Assembly: GCA_036844945.1 (NCBI GenBank)
Contig: DAIUEV010000002.1
Coordinates: forward strand, 1-64,000
Source of the DNA: Palsa-461 sp036844945
GTDB taxonomy: Bacteria; Actinomycetota; Acidimicrobiia; Acidimicrobiales; RAAP-2
Reading direction: 5' to 3'
Length of the DNA: 64,000 nucleotides
The translations under genes were made by a program, and so were the position numbers. Positions 1-8,381 of the stretch are shown here, piece by piece. Within the stretch, counting starts at the first letter, position 1. Each line of letters opens with the position of its first letter. Below the pieces are notes generated by a model. That model made no database searches. It was not told where the DNA came from and worked only from the letters and a program-made list of their open reading frames with translations.

Positions 1-659
1 AGCTGCTCGGCCTCGTCCATGTAGTGGGTGGTGATGACGAGGGTGACCCCCTGGCTCTTCAACCGGTAGAGCCGGTCCCAGAGGAGGTGCCGGGCCTGGG
101 GGTCGAGGCCGGTCGTCGGCTCGTCGAGGATGAGGAGGTCCGGCTCGGACACGAGCGCCCGGGCGATGGTGAGGCGACGCTTCATCCCGCCCGAGAGCGG
201 CTCGACGGTGTCGCGGGCCCGATCGGTCAGCTCGGCGAACTCGAGCAGCCGCATGGCGCGCTCGCGGATCACCTTCTTCGGGAGATCGAAGTAGCGCCCG
301 TAGATCATCAGGTTGTCCAGAACCGTCAACTGGAGGTCGAGACTGTCGTCCTGGGGCACGAGACCGATGCGGGACCGGATCGCCGGGCCGTCGGTCTCGG
401 GGTCGAGTCCGAGCACCCGCAGCGTGCCGGCGGTCTTGGGCGACATGCAGGCGATCATCCGCATGGTGGAGGTCTTGCCGGCCCCGTTGGGGCCGAGGAA
501 GCCGAACGACTCACCCCGCGCGATGTCGAAGTCGATGGAGTCGACGGCCACCAGCTCACCGAATCGCTTCGAGAGGCCGCGCGCGGTCACCACCGGCCCC
601 GTGGTGGGCAACGACGGCCGGGCGGGCGCGTCAAGCGACGAGGAGGAACGTGCTTGCAC
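1..659 (-). CDS. DrrA-type ABC transporter ATP-binding protein (3' part outside window)
   Basis: Partial gene: the GTG start at 659 is inside, but the C-terminus lies beyond base 1. The translation carries Walker A GPNGAGKT, the Q-loop region GLVPQDDSLD, the signature LSGGMKRRL, Walker B LLILDEPTTGLDP and an H-loop TTHYMDEAE. LSGGMKRR and the TTGLDPQAR stretch are typical of the daunorubicin-resistance/Nod-factor type ATPases, which pair with an ABC-2 permease to export hydrophobic compounds; that permease would be encoded to the left. A non-conserved N-terminal extension of about 25 residues precedes the ABC fold, so a later start such as one of the two adjacent GTG codons near residue 23 is possible. 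The substrate cannot be told. Confidence 0.85.
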   Translation of the reverse strand, partial: MQARSSSSLDAPARPSLPTTGPVVTARGLSKRFGELVAVDSIDFDIARGESFGFLGPNGAGKTSTMRMIACMSPKTAGTLRVLGLDPETDGPAIRSRIGLVPQDDSLDLQLTVLDNLMIYGRYFDLPKKVIRERAMRLLEFAELTDRARDTVEPLSGGMKRRLTIARALVSEPDLLILDEPTTGLDPQARHLLWDRLYRLKSQGVTLVITTHYMDEAEQ

Positions 660-717
660 CGGGGCCAAGGCTACCGATCCGCTACGACGGTCCCGTCAGC
701 GCGGCAGCGGTTGCGGG

Positions 718-2205
718 TCAGCCCGTACCCAACCGCCGGAAGGCGGCCGGGTTGACCTCCCACGGTGGCTTTCGCACCGGATGGGCCACCTCGAAGGCAG
801 CGGCGAGGGAGAGGAGCCGGGCCTCGGACCACGGCCGTCCGATGAACAGGACCCCGATCGGTCGCCGGTGCGAGGCGCCGTAGCCGGCTGGCACCACCAG
901 GCTGGGCCAACCGGCCTGCGCCGCGAGCGTCTGCCCCATGGCGCCCGGAAAGACGAGGACTTCGAGCTCGTCGCCAAGGGCGTCCTCGAGCGCGCCGGTG
1001 GTGGACTCGACGCTCCGGCGGCGCGCGTCTCGGTACGCGGCGTCCTGCGCGGCGTGGTCGATCGCGAGGGCCCGGTCCACATGCACCTGGCCGAACTTGA
1101 GGGCCTCTCTCGCGTGCGCCCGGTTCCACTCGGCGATCTCGGCGAGCGACCGGCGCGGTGGGTCCCCGTCCAGCGCGGCGAGGTAGGCGTCGACCGCCGG
1201 CGCGAACTCGTGGTGGAGCACGGCGAGCTCGTCGTCGCTCGACGGCCATCCGCGCGGCACCGCCAGCAAATGCACGTCGCGGACGACCGCGCCAGCCGCG
1301 GCGAGCGCGGACAGCGCCGAGTGGTGGCAGGACTCCCGGTTGGCCCGGTCCTCTTCCTCGTCTTCCGACAGCTCCCGGATCACCCCGATTCGAGCCCCTC
1401 GTAGCGCGCCCGGTTCCAGCCGCAGGGTCCGCAGCGCCTCGGTCGCGGCCGCCGATCCGGCGGTGGCGGGATCGGCGGGATCCGGGCCGGCCATCGCGGC
1501 CAGGAGGGCGGCGGCATCGGCCACCGATCGGGCCATGGGCCCGGGGGTGTCCTGGCTGGGTGAGATCGGCAGCACCCCGGTGCGGCTCACCAGCCCGACG
1601 GTCGGCTTCACCCCGACCAGGCTCTGGCGCTCGCTTGGGCTGGTGATCGACCCGTCGGTCTCGGTCCCCACCGCGGCCGCGCAGAGACCGAGCGCGACCG
1701 CGGTGGCCGACCCGCTGCTCGACCCGCTCGGCGTGACCGAGGTGTCATAGGGGTTGAGCACCTGGCCTCCGAGCGACGAGTAACCCGACGGCATTGCCTC
1801 GGTCAGGAAGTTGGCCAGCTCCGACAGGTTGGTCTTGGCCATCATGACCGCCCCTGCCTCCCGGAGGCGGGCGATCAGGGGTGCGTCGCGGGCGGGCACC
1901 GAGTGCTCGAGCGCGAGCGCGCCACCGGTGGTCGGGGTGCCGGCCACGTCAATGTTGTCCTTCACGACGACCGGGATCCCCTCGAGCGGGCCCCGTGGCC
2001 CCGCCCCCGCACGCCGGCGGTCGCTGGCCCGGGCCTGTTCGCGACAGTCCGGTACGAGGCCCCGGATGGATCCGAACAGGCCGTCGAGCCGGTCGATCCG
2101 GGCCAGGTAGGCCTCGACGAGCGCCTCGCTCGTCCAACGGCCCTCCGCGAGACCGGCGGCGAGCGCCGCGATCGGGGCCGAATGGGGGATCGCCTCGGGC
2201 ATCAA
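718..2205 (-). CDS. Amidase-signature family hydrolase
   Basis: A 495-residue amidase-signature (AS) enzyme, the usual length for the family. The Lys-cisSer-Ser triad is visible: Lys82 in VVVKDNIDVAG, the Ser run around 162-164 in PSGSSSGSA, and Ser186 in GTETDGSI. The family cleaves carboxylic amides; GatA, fatty-acid amide hydrolases and peptide amidases share the fold. There is no gatB or gatC alongside, so a GatA role is unlikely. The start is a double ATG at 2205; the gene is divergent from the adenosine deaminase gene that starts at 2264, so the 58-base gap should hold both promoters. The substrate is not predictable from sequence. Confidence 0.85.
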   Translation of the reverse strand: MMPEAIPHSAPIAALAAGLAEGRWTSEALVEAYLARIDRLDGLFGSIRGLVPDCREQARASDRRRAGAGPRGPLEGIPVVVKDNIDVAGTPTTGGALALEHSVPARDAPLIARLREAGAVMMAKTNLSELANFLTEAMPSGYSSLGGQVLNPYDTSVTPSGSSSGSATAVALGLCAAAVGTETDGSITSPSERQSLVGVKPTVGLVSRTGVLPISPSQDTPGPMARSVADAAALLAAMAGPDPADPATAGSAAATEALRTLRLEPGALRGARIGVIRELSEDEEEDRANRESCHHSALSALAAAGAVVRDVHLLAVPRGWPSSDDELAVLHHEFAPAVDAYLAALDGDPPRRSLAEIAEWNRAHAREALKFGQVHVDRALAIDHAAQDAAYRDARRRSVESTTGALEDALGDELEVLVFPGAMGQTLAAQAGWPSLVVPAGYGASHRRPIGVLFIGRPWSEARLLSLAAAFEVAHPVRKPPWEVNPAAFRRLGTG

Positions 2206-2263
2206 GCGACCCTAACGCCGGGTCCGCTCGTCGCCGGAGGGATCCGAACGCCATCATTGCGGC

Positions 2264-3277
2264 GTGGCGGAGCCAGACCGGGCGTGGATCGCGACCCTCC
2301 CGAAGGCCGAGGTGCATCTCCACCTCGAAGGGACGGTGCCCTCCGACGTCGCCTGGGAAGGCGAGCCGTCCCGCGACGAGGCGCCGATCCGGTCGCTCGA
2401 CGAGCTGCTCGCCCATCTCGACCAGCGGTGCGGCCGGATCGAGCGCGCCGGTCAGCTCGGCGAGATCGCCCGTCGGCTCGGCGCCCGCGCCGCGCTGGCC
2501 GGGGCGCGGCACACCGACGTCATCGTGAACCCGGGCCACTGGCCGCACTGGCGGGACCGGCTGGGCGCGATGGTCGACGCGCTGGACGGCCCGCTGCGCG
2601 AGGCCGAGCAGGACGGGGGGCCGACGTTCGGGTTGTGCGTGAGCATGAGCCGGACCTCGAGCGGGCCGGCCGCCGACGAGCTGGTGGCGCGGGTCGTGGA
2701 ACTGGCGCACCCCCGGGTGGTCGGGATCTCGATCGACGGCAACGAGGCAGGGGGATCCCACAACGAGCGGTTCGCGCCCGCCTTCGATCGGGCCCGGCGG
2801 GCCGGCCTCCGCCTCTGCGCCCACGCCGGAGAGTCGGGCGGGGCGGAGGGTGTCCGGGAAGCGGTCGAGCTCCTCGGGGCCGAACGGATCGACCACGGGA
2901 TCCGGTGTGTGGAGGAACCGGCCCTCGTGGCGGAGCTGGCCGAGCGCCGCGTCCCCCTGGACATCTGCCCGACGTCGAACGTGGTGCTCGGAGTCGTCGA
3001 CGAGCTGAGCGCGCACCCGATCGAGGAGCTGCGGCGGGCCGGCGTGCCGGTCTCGGTCAACACCGACGATCCGCTCCTGTACGGCATCGACCTCGTCACC
3101 GAATACGAGCGGTGCGCCTCGACCTTCGGCTGGGGCCCGGCCGAGCTGGGGGCGGTCGCCCGCACCTCGATCGAGAGCTGCTTCGCCGACCCGGACCGCC
3201 GCGCCGAACTGCTCGGTCAGCTGGACCGGTTCTTGGGGCCCGAAGTCGCGGTTTCGTCACGCGTTCGTTCCTCTTGA
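2264..3277 (+). CDS. add: Adenosine deaminase family protein
   Basis: 337 residues from a GTG start. The metal-dependent deaminase pattern is complete: HLHLEG with His18 and His20, HAGE with zinc ligand His187 and catalytic Glu190, His211 in DHGIRC, and the VNTDDP motif with Asp268/269. These residues define adenosine/adenine deaminases, which convert adenosine (or adenine) to inosine (or hypoxanthine) plus ammonia. It opens a salvage island that includes a nucleobase permease, cytosine deaminase and uracil phosphoribosyltransferase, which supports a purine-salvage role. Adenosine versus adenine or another aminopurine is not settled by these motifs alone. Confidence 0.85.
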   Translation: MAEPDRAWIATLPKAEVHLHLEGTVPSDVAWEGEPSRDEAPIRSLDELLAHLDQRCGRIERAGQLGEIARRLGARAALAGARHTDVIVNPGHWPHWRDRLGAMVDALDGPLREAEQDGGPTFGLCVSMSRTSSGPAADELVARVVELAHPRVVGISIDGNEAGGSHNERFAPAFDRARRAGLRLCAHAGESGGAEGVREAVELLGAERIDHGIRCVEEPALVAELAERRVPLDICPTSNVVLGVVDELSAHPIEELRRAGVPVSVNTDDPLLYGIDLVTEYERCASTFGWGPAELGAVARTSIESCFADPDRRAELLGQLDRFLGPEVAVSSRVRSS

Positions 3278-3282
3278 CGGGC

Positions 3283-3297
3283 GGGCGAATCTCGCCC
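3283..3297 (+). terminator. Short inverted repeat just after add
   Basis: A perfect repeat GGGCGA-ATC-TCGCCC lies five bases after the adenosine deaminase stop. It could fold into a 6-bp GC-rich hairpin with a 3-base loop. There is no T-tract, so it would be an imperfect or Rho-assisted terminator, or an operator for the permease gene 81 bases downstream. Confidence 0.3.
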
Positions 3298-3377
3298 ATC
3301 CTTCTCGGCGTCGACGGGTGGCCCAGGGAGCCGTCACCGATTCGGCGAGGCGATTGACGGCGCTCTAGGAGGGGATC

Positions 3378-4646
3378 TTGGCCACCATCGTGGAGGAGCC
3401 GCTGCCCGCGGCCGATCAGGTATTCCACATCGAGACCCACGGGATCGACCACATCCCGCCGTCGGAACGCTGGGCCAGGCCCCGCGACGTCGGTGCGATG
3501 TGGGCCGGGGCGAGCGTCCAGATCGAGTACTTCATCTACGGCGCCGTCCTCATGACCTTCGGGTTCAACTTCGCCCAGGCGCTGAGCATCATCCTGATCG
3601 GCAACCTCTCGTACTTCCTGCTCGGCCTGTGCAGCCTCCAGGCGCCCCAGACCGGCACCACCGTGTTCGCGATCAACCGGGCCAGCTACGGCCCGAACGG
3701 CTCGCGGCTCATCTCGTTCTTCAACTGGCTGACCCAGATCGGCTTCGAGGTCGAGGGCCTGATCCTCATCGTCGGCGCCGCCCTGGTGCTCCAGACCAAG
3801 GCGGGCTTCGCCGGGGGGACGCCGGCCAAGGTGATCTTCGTCATGGTGGCCGTGATCATCCAGGCGGTGCTGCCCTTCCTCGGGCACGCCACGATCCTGA
3901 AGACGCTGCGGGCGCTCGTGGTCCCCTTCGTGATCCTGTTCGCCATCATGCTCGGCTACGCGATCCCGCACGCCACCACCCACGGGGTCGCCCACGGTGC
4001 CGACTGGCAGACCTACATGGAGGGCCTGGCCTTCGTCATCATCCTGAGCGGGCTCGGCTGGACCGAGTGCGGGAACGACTACACCCGCTACTGCCCGCCC
4101 GACAGCTCGAAGCCGGCCATCGTGGGCTGGGTCTTCCTCGGCACCGCCCTCCCCGAGATCCTGATCATGACGCTCGGCGCGGCGGTGGGGACCTTCCTCC
4201 TCGACGTCGGGACCCAGGCCAACGCCTTCGTGGCCTTCGCCCACCAGTCCTTCTTCCCGGCCTGGTTCGTGGACGCGTTCCTGATCCTGTGCATCGTCCA
4301 GCTGTTCGCGATCAACAGCCTGGACATGTACTCCTCGGGGGTCACGCTCCAGGCGATGGGGGTGCCCATCAAACGGGACATGGCGGTGCTGGTCGACTGC
4401 GCGCTCGCGCTCGGGGTCACGATGTTCGCCATCTTCAACACGTCCTTCAACACCTANNNNNNNNNNNNNNNNNNNNNNNNNNNNNNNNNNNNNNNNNNNN
4501 NNNNNNNNNNNNNNNNNNNNNNNNNNNNNNNNNNNNNNNNNNNNNNNNNNNNNNNNGTGCTGTACGTGGTGCTGGCCTGGCGGGGGGTGCGCGCCCAGGC
4601 CGACGAGCAGGACCGGCGGCTGGCGGAGGCGTCGGCCGGCCAGTAG
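3378..4646 (+). CDS. NCS1 nucleobase:cation symporter (interrupted by assembly gap)
   Basis: Membrane permease of the NCS1 family (cytosine/purine/allantoin uptake). The start is TTG at 3378, preceded by AGGAGGGG, a strong ribosome-binding site. Family features are seen in the first ten or so helices: the IEYFIYGA helix-1 region, the QTGTTVFAINRASYGPNG stretch typical of the helix 2-3 region, and NDYTRYCP after a tryptophan-rich helix. A run of 100 N at 4457-4556 replaces the helices near the C-terminus; the last 30 codons after the gap read in frame, but the true missing length is unknown, so in-frame continuity is not evidence. Its position between adenosine deaminase and cytosine deaminase genes suggests cytosine or purine import. 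Confidence 0.85.
   Translation: MATIVEEPLPAADQVFHIETHGIDHIPPSERWARPRDVGAMWAGASVQIEYFIYGAVLMTFGFNFAQALSIILIGNLSYFLLGLCSLQAPQTGTTVFAINRASYGPNGSRLISFFNWLTQIGFEVEGLILIVGAALVLQTKAGFAGGTPAKVIFVMVAVIIQAVLPFLGHATILKTLRALVVPFVILFAIMLGYAIPHATTHGVAHGADWQTYMEGLAFVIILSGLGWTECGNDYTRYCPPDSSKPAIVGWVFLGTALPEILIMTLGAAVGTFLLDVGTQANAFVAFAHQSFFPAWFVDAFLILCIVQLFAINSLDMYSSGVTLQAMGVPIKRDMAVLVDCALALGVTMFAIFNTSFNTXXXXXXXXXXXXXXXXXXXXXXXXXXXXXXXXXXVLYVVLAWRGVRAQADEQDRRLAEASAGQ
4457..4556. other. Assembly gap of 100 N
   Basis: Exactly 100 unknown bases, the conventional length for a scaffold join of unknown size. The bases on the two sides do not overlap each other, so unlike the gap at 19167 this one appears to hide real sequence, namely the late helices of the NCS1 permease. 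Confidence 0.97.
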
Positions 4647-4685
4647 GGGGTGGATCGGGGTCGCCGGGGCCCGGGCCCGGCGGCC

Positions 4686-5354
4686 CTAGACCTCGCCGCG
4701 GCTCGTCGACGCGGCGTCGGCGGGCGTCGAGCCGCCGAGCCCCTCCCAGTCCTCGACCAGTCGGCCGCCGGGGCCGTGGCGGAACAGTGGGATCGAGCCG
4801 AGCGACTGCACGAGCGCGGCGTCCTCGCCGAGGAAGGATCGCCACTGGCCCCCCTCGGTCACGAGGGCGCCGACCACGACCGGCTCGGCGCCGACGCGGC
4901 GCATCAGGGTGAGCGCGGCCTTGGTCGACCCGCCGGTCGAGATGACGTCGTCGACCACCGCGACCCGGCGGCCCACCACCGCCTCGAGCCGGGCTCGGTC
5001 GAAGAGGAGCCGCTGGTCGGTGGCGGTGGTGATCGACCGCACCGGCTCGGCGATCGCGTCGGCCAGGTGGATCTTCGGGGTCTTGTGCAAGATGACGTAG
5101 TCGTCGAGGCCGAGGGCGCGGGTCACCTCGATCGCAATCGGGATCCCCATGGTGGCCACCGAGACCACGATCTCGGCGTCGTAGGGGGCCAGCTTCTCCG
5201 CCAGCTCCCCACCGGCCCGCTGGGCGAACGCCACCCCGAGGTCGACCGAGATCAAAAGCGCGATGGTGAGGTCCTCGGCGATGGGCACGAGCGGGATCTC
5301 GAGCTTCTGGGACCCGACGGCCACCGTGTAGGTACCGTGTCGCACCGTCACCAT
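4686..5354 (-). CDS. Adenine/xanthine-type phosphoribosyltransferase
   Basis: 222 residues from ATG 5354. The type-I PRTase PRPP-binding motif is clear: VAVVDDVISTGGST. An upstream segment, VVSVATMGIPIA, matches the flexible-loop/core strand region of APRT-like enzymes, and the length is in the APRT to orotate-PRTase range. The role is probably salvage of a purine base to its nucleotide using PRPP. An earlier in-frame start at 5387 would overlap the divergent cytosine deaminase gene, so the internal ATG beginning MVTVRHGTY was chosen. Neighbours are a nucleobase permease and a cytosine deaminase. Which base is used (adenine, xanthine, hypoxanthine) is not resolved; the divergent layout suggests a shared promoter region of about 23 bases. 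Confidence 0.75.
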   Translation of the reverse strand: MVTVRHGTYTVAVGSQKLEIPLVPIAEDLTIALLISVDLGVAFAQRAGGELAEKLAPYDAEIVVSVATMGIPIAIEVTRALGLDDYVILHKTPKIHLADAIAEPVRSITTATDQRLLFDRARLEAVVGRRVAVVDDVISTGGSTKAALTLMRRVGAEPVVVGALVTEGGQWRSFLGEDAALVQSLGSIPLFRHGPGGRLVEDWEGLGGSTPADAASTSRGEV

Positions 5355-5377
5355 CCGACTCTGACCGGAGGACGCCG

Positions 5378-5851
5378 ATGCCCGCAAGTGACCACGGGCC
5401 GCTCGATCGGGCCCAGGCCGCCGCGTTCCTGCAGGTCGCGCTCGCAGAGGCGAGGGCGGGCCTGGCCGAGGGCGGGATCCCGATCGGCGCGGCCCTGTTC
5501 CGGCGGGACGGCACCGTGCTCGGGCGGGGCCACAACCGTCGGGTCCAGCAGGACGACCCGTCGGTCCACGGCGAGACCGACGCCTTCCGCAACGCCGGCC
5601 GTCGGCGCGACTACTCGGACTGCGTCATGGTGACGACGCTCTCGCCGTGCTGGTTCTGCAGCGGGCTCGTCCGCCAGTTCGGGATCGGCGCCGTGGTGAT
5701 GGGCGAGTCCGAGAACTTCTCGGGCGGTCACGGGTGGCTGGCCGAGCACGGTGTGGAGGTGGTCGACCTCCACGACGCCGAGTGCATCGGTCTGCTCGGC
5801 GACTTCATCGCCACCCATCACGACCTCTGGTTCGAGGACATCGGCCTCTAA
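5378..5851 (+). CDS. Cytosine deaminase (CDA fold, yeast Fcy1-like)
   Basis: 157 residues with the zinc-dependent cytidine-deaminase fold signature: HGE (His64, catalytic Glu66) and PCWFC (Cys91, Cys94). It differs from bacterial CodA, which belongs to the amidohydrolase superfamily. The size and the C-terminal WFEDIG tail resemble the yeast-type cytosine deaminase Fcy1 that converts cytosine to uracil. The start is ATG with GGAGGA upstream. The stop overlaps the end of the convergent uracil phosphoribosyltransferase gene by 4 bases. The product, uracil, is the substrate of that neighbour, so the two form a cytosine to uracil to UMP route. A guanine- or other-base deaminase activity is less likely given the tail. 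Confidence 0.85.
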   Translation: MPASDHGPLDRAQAAAFLQVALAEARAGLAEGGIPIGAALFRRDGTVLGRGHNRRVQQDDPSVHGETDAFRNAGRRRDYSDCVMVTTLSPCWFCSGLVRQFGIGAVVMGESENFSGGHGWLAEHGVEVVDLHDAECIGLLGDFIATHHDLWFEDIGL

Positions 5852-6507
5852 AGGGGCGCGGGCGGACCGAAGAGCCGGTCCCCGGCGTCGCCCAGGCCCG
5901 GGACGATGTAGCCGCGGTCGTTCAACTCGGGGTCGACGCCGGCGCACGCCACCGGGACGCCCGGGTGCGCCTCGCGGAACCGGCGGAGCCCCGGCACGGA
6001 GGCCAACAGGCACAGGACCACGACCGAGCCGGCCCCCCGGGCGACCACGAGGTCGACCACCTGGGCGAGCGTCCCCCCGGTGGCGAGCATCGGGTCGCAC
6101 ACGACCACCCGGCGTCCCTCGAGCGAACGGGGCAGGGCGTCGAGGTAGAGGGTCGAGCGGAGCGTCGTCTCGTCCCGGCGCAGGCCCACGTGCGCGACCT
6201 CGACCGGGGACAAGAGCGCGGTGATCGCCGGTACCATCCCGAGCCCGGCCCGCAGCACCGGCACGACCAGCGGTGTCTCGGCGATCCGCCGCACCGGCGC
6301 GTCGGCGACCGGGGTGGTGACCGTCGCGGCCGCGGTGGCCAGGTCGCGCAGGGCCTCGTAGGCGACCAGCCCCGACAGCTCGGCGGTCAGGCGCCGGAAG
6401 GCGGCGTTGTCGGTGGCCTGGTCCCGGAGCTGGGCCAGCCGGTCGGCCACCACCGGGTGGTCGACGACGAGAAGCGGGTCCAGGGCACGGAGCTCCGGGG
6501 TCGACAC
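5848..6507 (-). CDS. upp: Uracil phosphoribosyltransferase
   Basis: 219 residues from GTG 6507 (an alternative GTG at 6516 adds three residues). It contains the UPRTase hallmarks: DHPVVADRLAQLRD near the N-terminus, VPVLRAGLGM, the PRPP motif CDPMLATGGT, and the C-terminal uracil-binding GYIVPGLGDAGDR. It converts uracil and PRPP to UMP. The open frame runs on upstream for hundreds of bases, but that part is the antisense of the next hydrolase gene. Convergent with the cytosine deaminase gene, which supplies its substrate. Confidence 0.95.
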   Translation of the reverse strand: MSTPELRALDPLLVVDHPVVADRLAQLRDQATDNAAFRRLTAELSGLVAYEALRDLATAAATVTTPVADAPVRRIAETPLVVPVLRAGLGMVPAITALLSPVEVAHVGLRRDETTLRSTLYLDALPRSLEGRRVVVCDPMLATGGTLAQVVDLVVARGAGSVVVLCLLASVPGLRRFREAHPGVPVACAGVDPELNDRGYIVPGLGDAGDRLFGPPAPL

Positions 6508-6527
6508 GCCCGACACGGTAGGTGGGT

Positions 6528-8282
6528 TCAGGTCCGCGCGTCGTAGAGGCGCAGCGCCTCGTCGACAGTCCGCCGCACGTCGCGCTCGAGGAGGAACCGG
6601 TCCTCGACGAGGTGACGGGCGGCCCCGAGGACGGCCCGCTCGTAGTCCTCGCGCGAGAGGAGGACCTCGGCCGACTGGAGCGGCAGTCGGCTCCCGCAGA
6701 ACTCGTAAAGGACGTCGGGGAGCCCTTCGGTGGCGCGCCGGGGATTCCAGCCGGTGTAGGCGGCGACCGGCACCGCCACGGCGGGGAGGCGGACGCCGGC
6801 CACCTCGTTGCCGCCCGGGTCGACGTCGGAGACGAGCGCCACCGTCGGCGGTCCGAGCGTCAAGGGCCACGAGACGGCGCCGGGGTCGAGGCCGGGAGTC
6901 GCCGGCAGGTGATCGGGGTCCGGCAACGACCCCGAGATGAAGCGCGCCAGCACGCCCGGGCGCTCCACCGCCGTCGCGTCGGCGCGCCGCGGGACCCGGC
7001 TCGCCGGGGGCTCGGCGCCCTCGCACACCCAGGCCACGAGCTGGACGAACAGCGCCCGGAGGACCGGGCCGACGTCGAGGAGGTGCGTGGGGTTGGCGAC
7101 CGGGGCGAACTGCTTGATCTGCGTGGCGCCGAAGTGGTCGGTCCCGGCCAGAAGGTAGGTGCGGGCGTCGTCGTCCTCGGGGAGGTCGGCACCCGTCTCG
7201 GGGTCCTGGTGGACGAGGGCGCCGTCGCCCCGCCAGTACTCCCACGAGCTGTTGGTGGAGAAGAGCCGGGGGACGCCGCCCTCGGATCGCTGGCGGGCGA
7301 GCAGCCCGGTCGTGTCGAACGGGGGGCCGTAATCGGGGGTGAGCGGATGGGTGAGGGACGGCTGGCCGAACCGCCGGTTGAACTCCCCCCGCCGGGCCGA
7401 GGCGATGTGGGTGAACACGCCGTCGAACACTCGGCGTCGCTCCTCGTCGACGTTCATCCCTTCGAACAGGAGCTGGCGGAGGAACCGGCCGGACTGGGAG
7501 ATCCCGAAGGCGAACACCGAGTCGTGCGTCCGGTGCAGCCAGGAACCGACGTCCCGCACCGCCACGAGCCCGGTCCCGACCACCGGGGCGAAGGAGGAGC
7601 GGTAGACGAGCTCATACCAGTGGAACGGCTGGAACCCGCCGTCGAGGATCACCCCGGCCCGGTCGTCGGCGAACCGCCAGCGCTCCCTCGGGATCGGCCG
7701 CTTCTCGCCCAGCGGGCTGGTGCGCTCGGTGAGCTGCGCCTCGGGGTCGTCGGGGTCGGCGCAGGGGTAGTCGCGGAACGAGAAGAGCGGTGAGGAGTCC
7801 GAGAGCCGGTGGTCGTCCTGGGCCACGTCGGGCCGGAACTCGACCCGCATCCAGCCGGGTCCGACGTCGGCCAGCGGCGCGGCGAGGCCGAGCCACCCCT
7901 TCTCGCGCCGCACGTCCCACTGCCAGCCGCACCAGGCGATCGTCCAGCCCTCCTCCAAGAGAAACCCGTCGCCGGGGTCGGGATCCTCGGTGGGTCCCAT
8001 CGCGGGGGCCGCGTCGAGGCTGAAGGGGACGGCGCCGAGCATGCCCCGGTTGGGGACGACGAGCAGGGCCTTGCCGTTCCCATCGGCGGTCGGTCGGAGC
8101 ATCCGCACGTCGGACTGGAACCGCACGCGCCCGTCGCCGTCGGTCGGGGCGGCGCCGAGGTCGACGACCCGCGCGTTGGCGCGCTCGGACGGGTCGACCG
8201 CGAAGCTGGCGGCGGCGGCGACCCACTCGTACGGACGGTCCCGGTAGGGACGGACCGTCGCGACCTCGAGCGTCTCGAGCAC
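6528..8282 (-). CDS. Alpha/beta-hydrolase domain protein (Abhydrolase_10 type)
   Basis: 584 residues. The nucleophile elbow GISQSG, followed by GRFLRQLLFEGMN, and the general layout resemble the large alpha/beta-hydrolase domain family PF20091, often annotated as hypothetical hydrolases next to acyl-CoA catabolic genes. A possible catalytic His lies in AGTDHFGATQ. No signal peptide is evident. It is the last gene of a minus-strand run following the CUT2 importer, about 100 bases downstream of the permease, so it may act on the imported compound or a derivative. A shorter relative (451 residues) is encoded at 45485-46840. The substrate is unknown. Confidence 0.75.
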   Translation of the reverse strand: MLETLEVATVRPYRDRPYEWVAAAASFAVDPSERANARVVDLGAAPTDGDGRVRFQSDVRMLRPTADGNGKALLVVPNRGMLGAVPFSLDAAPAMGPTEDPDPGDGFLLEEGWTIAWCGWQWDVRREKGWLGLAAPLADVGPGWMRVEFRPDVAQDDHRLSDSSPLFSFRDYPCADPDDPEAQLTERTSPLGEKRPIPRERWRFADDRAGVILDGGFQPFHWYELVYRSSFAPVVGTGLVAVRDVGSWLHRTHDSVFAFGISQSGRFLRQLLFEGMNVDEERRRVFDGVFTHIASARRGEFNRRFGQPSLTHPLTPDYGPPFDTTGLLARQRSEGGVPRLFSTNSSWEYWRGDGALVHQDPETGADLPEDDDARTYLLAGTDHFGATQIKQFAPVANPTHLLDVGPVLRALFVQLVAWVCEGAEPPASRVPRRADATAVERPGVLARFISGSLPDPDHLPATPGLDPGAVSWPLTLGPPTVALVSDVDPGGNEVAGVRLPAVAVPVAAYTGWNPRRATEGLPDVLYEFCGSRLPLQSAEVLLSREDYERAVLGAARHLVEDRFLLERDVRRTVDEALRLYDART

Positions 8283-8381
8283 GGCGACACCGTAGCGAAA
8301 CGCCCGTCGGGGCCCGGTGGCGCACCCCCGGCTTCGGACCCTGTCAGCCGCGACGGGCGGGCCCGCCGGTCGCGGCGTGCC

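Noticed and set aside
5848..7245. A 465-codon frame including uracil phosphoribosyltransferase
   Set aside because: Only the last 219 codons are Upp-like; the upstream part is a shadow of the alpha/beta-hydrolase gene, and a proper GTG start exists at 6507.
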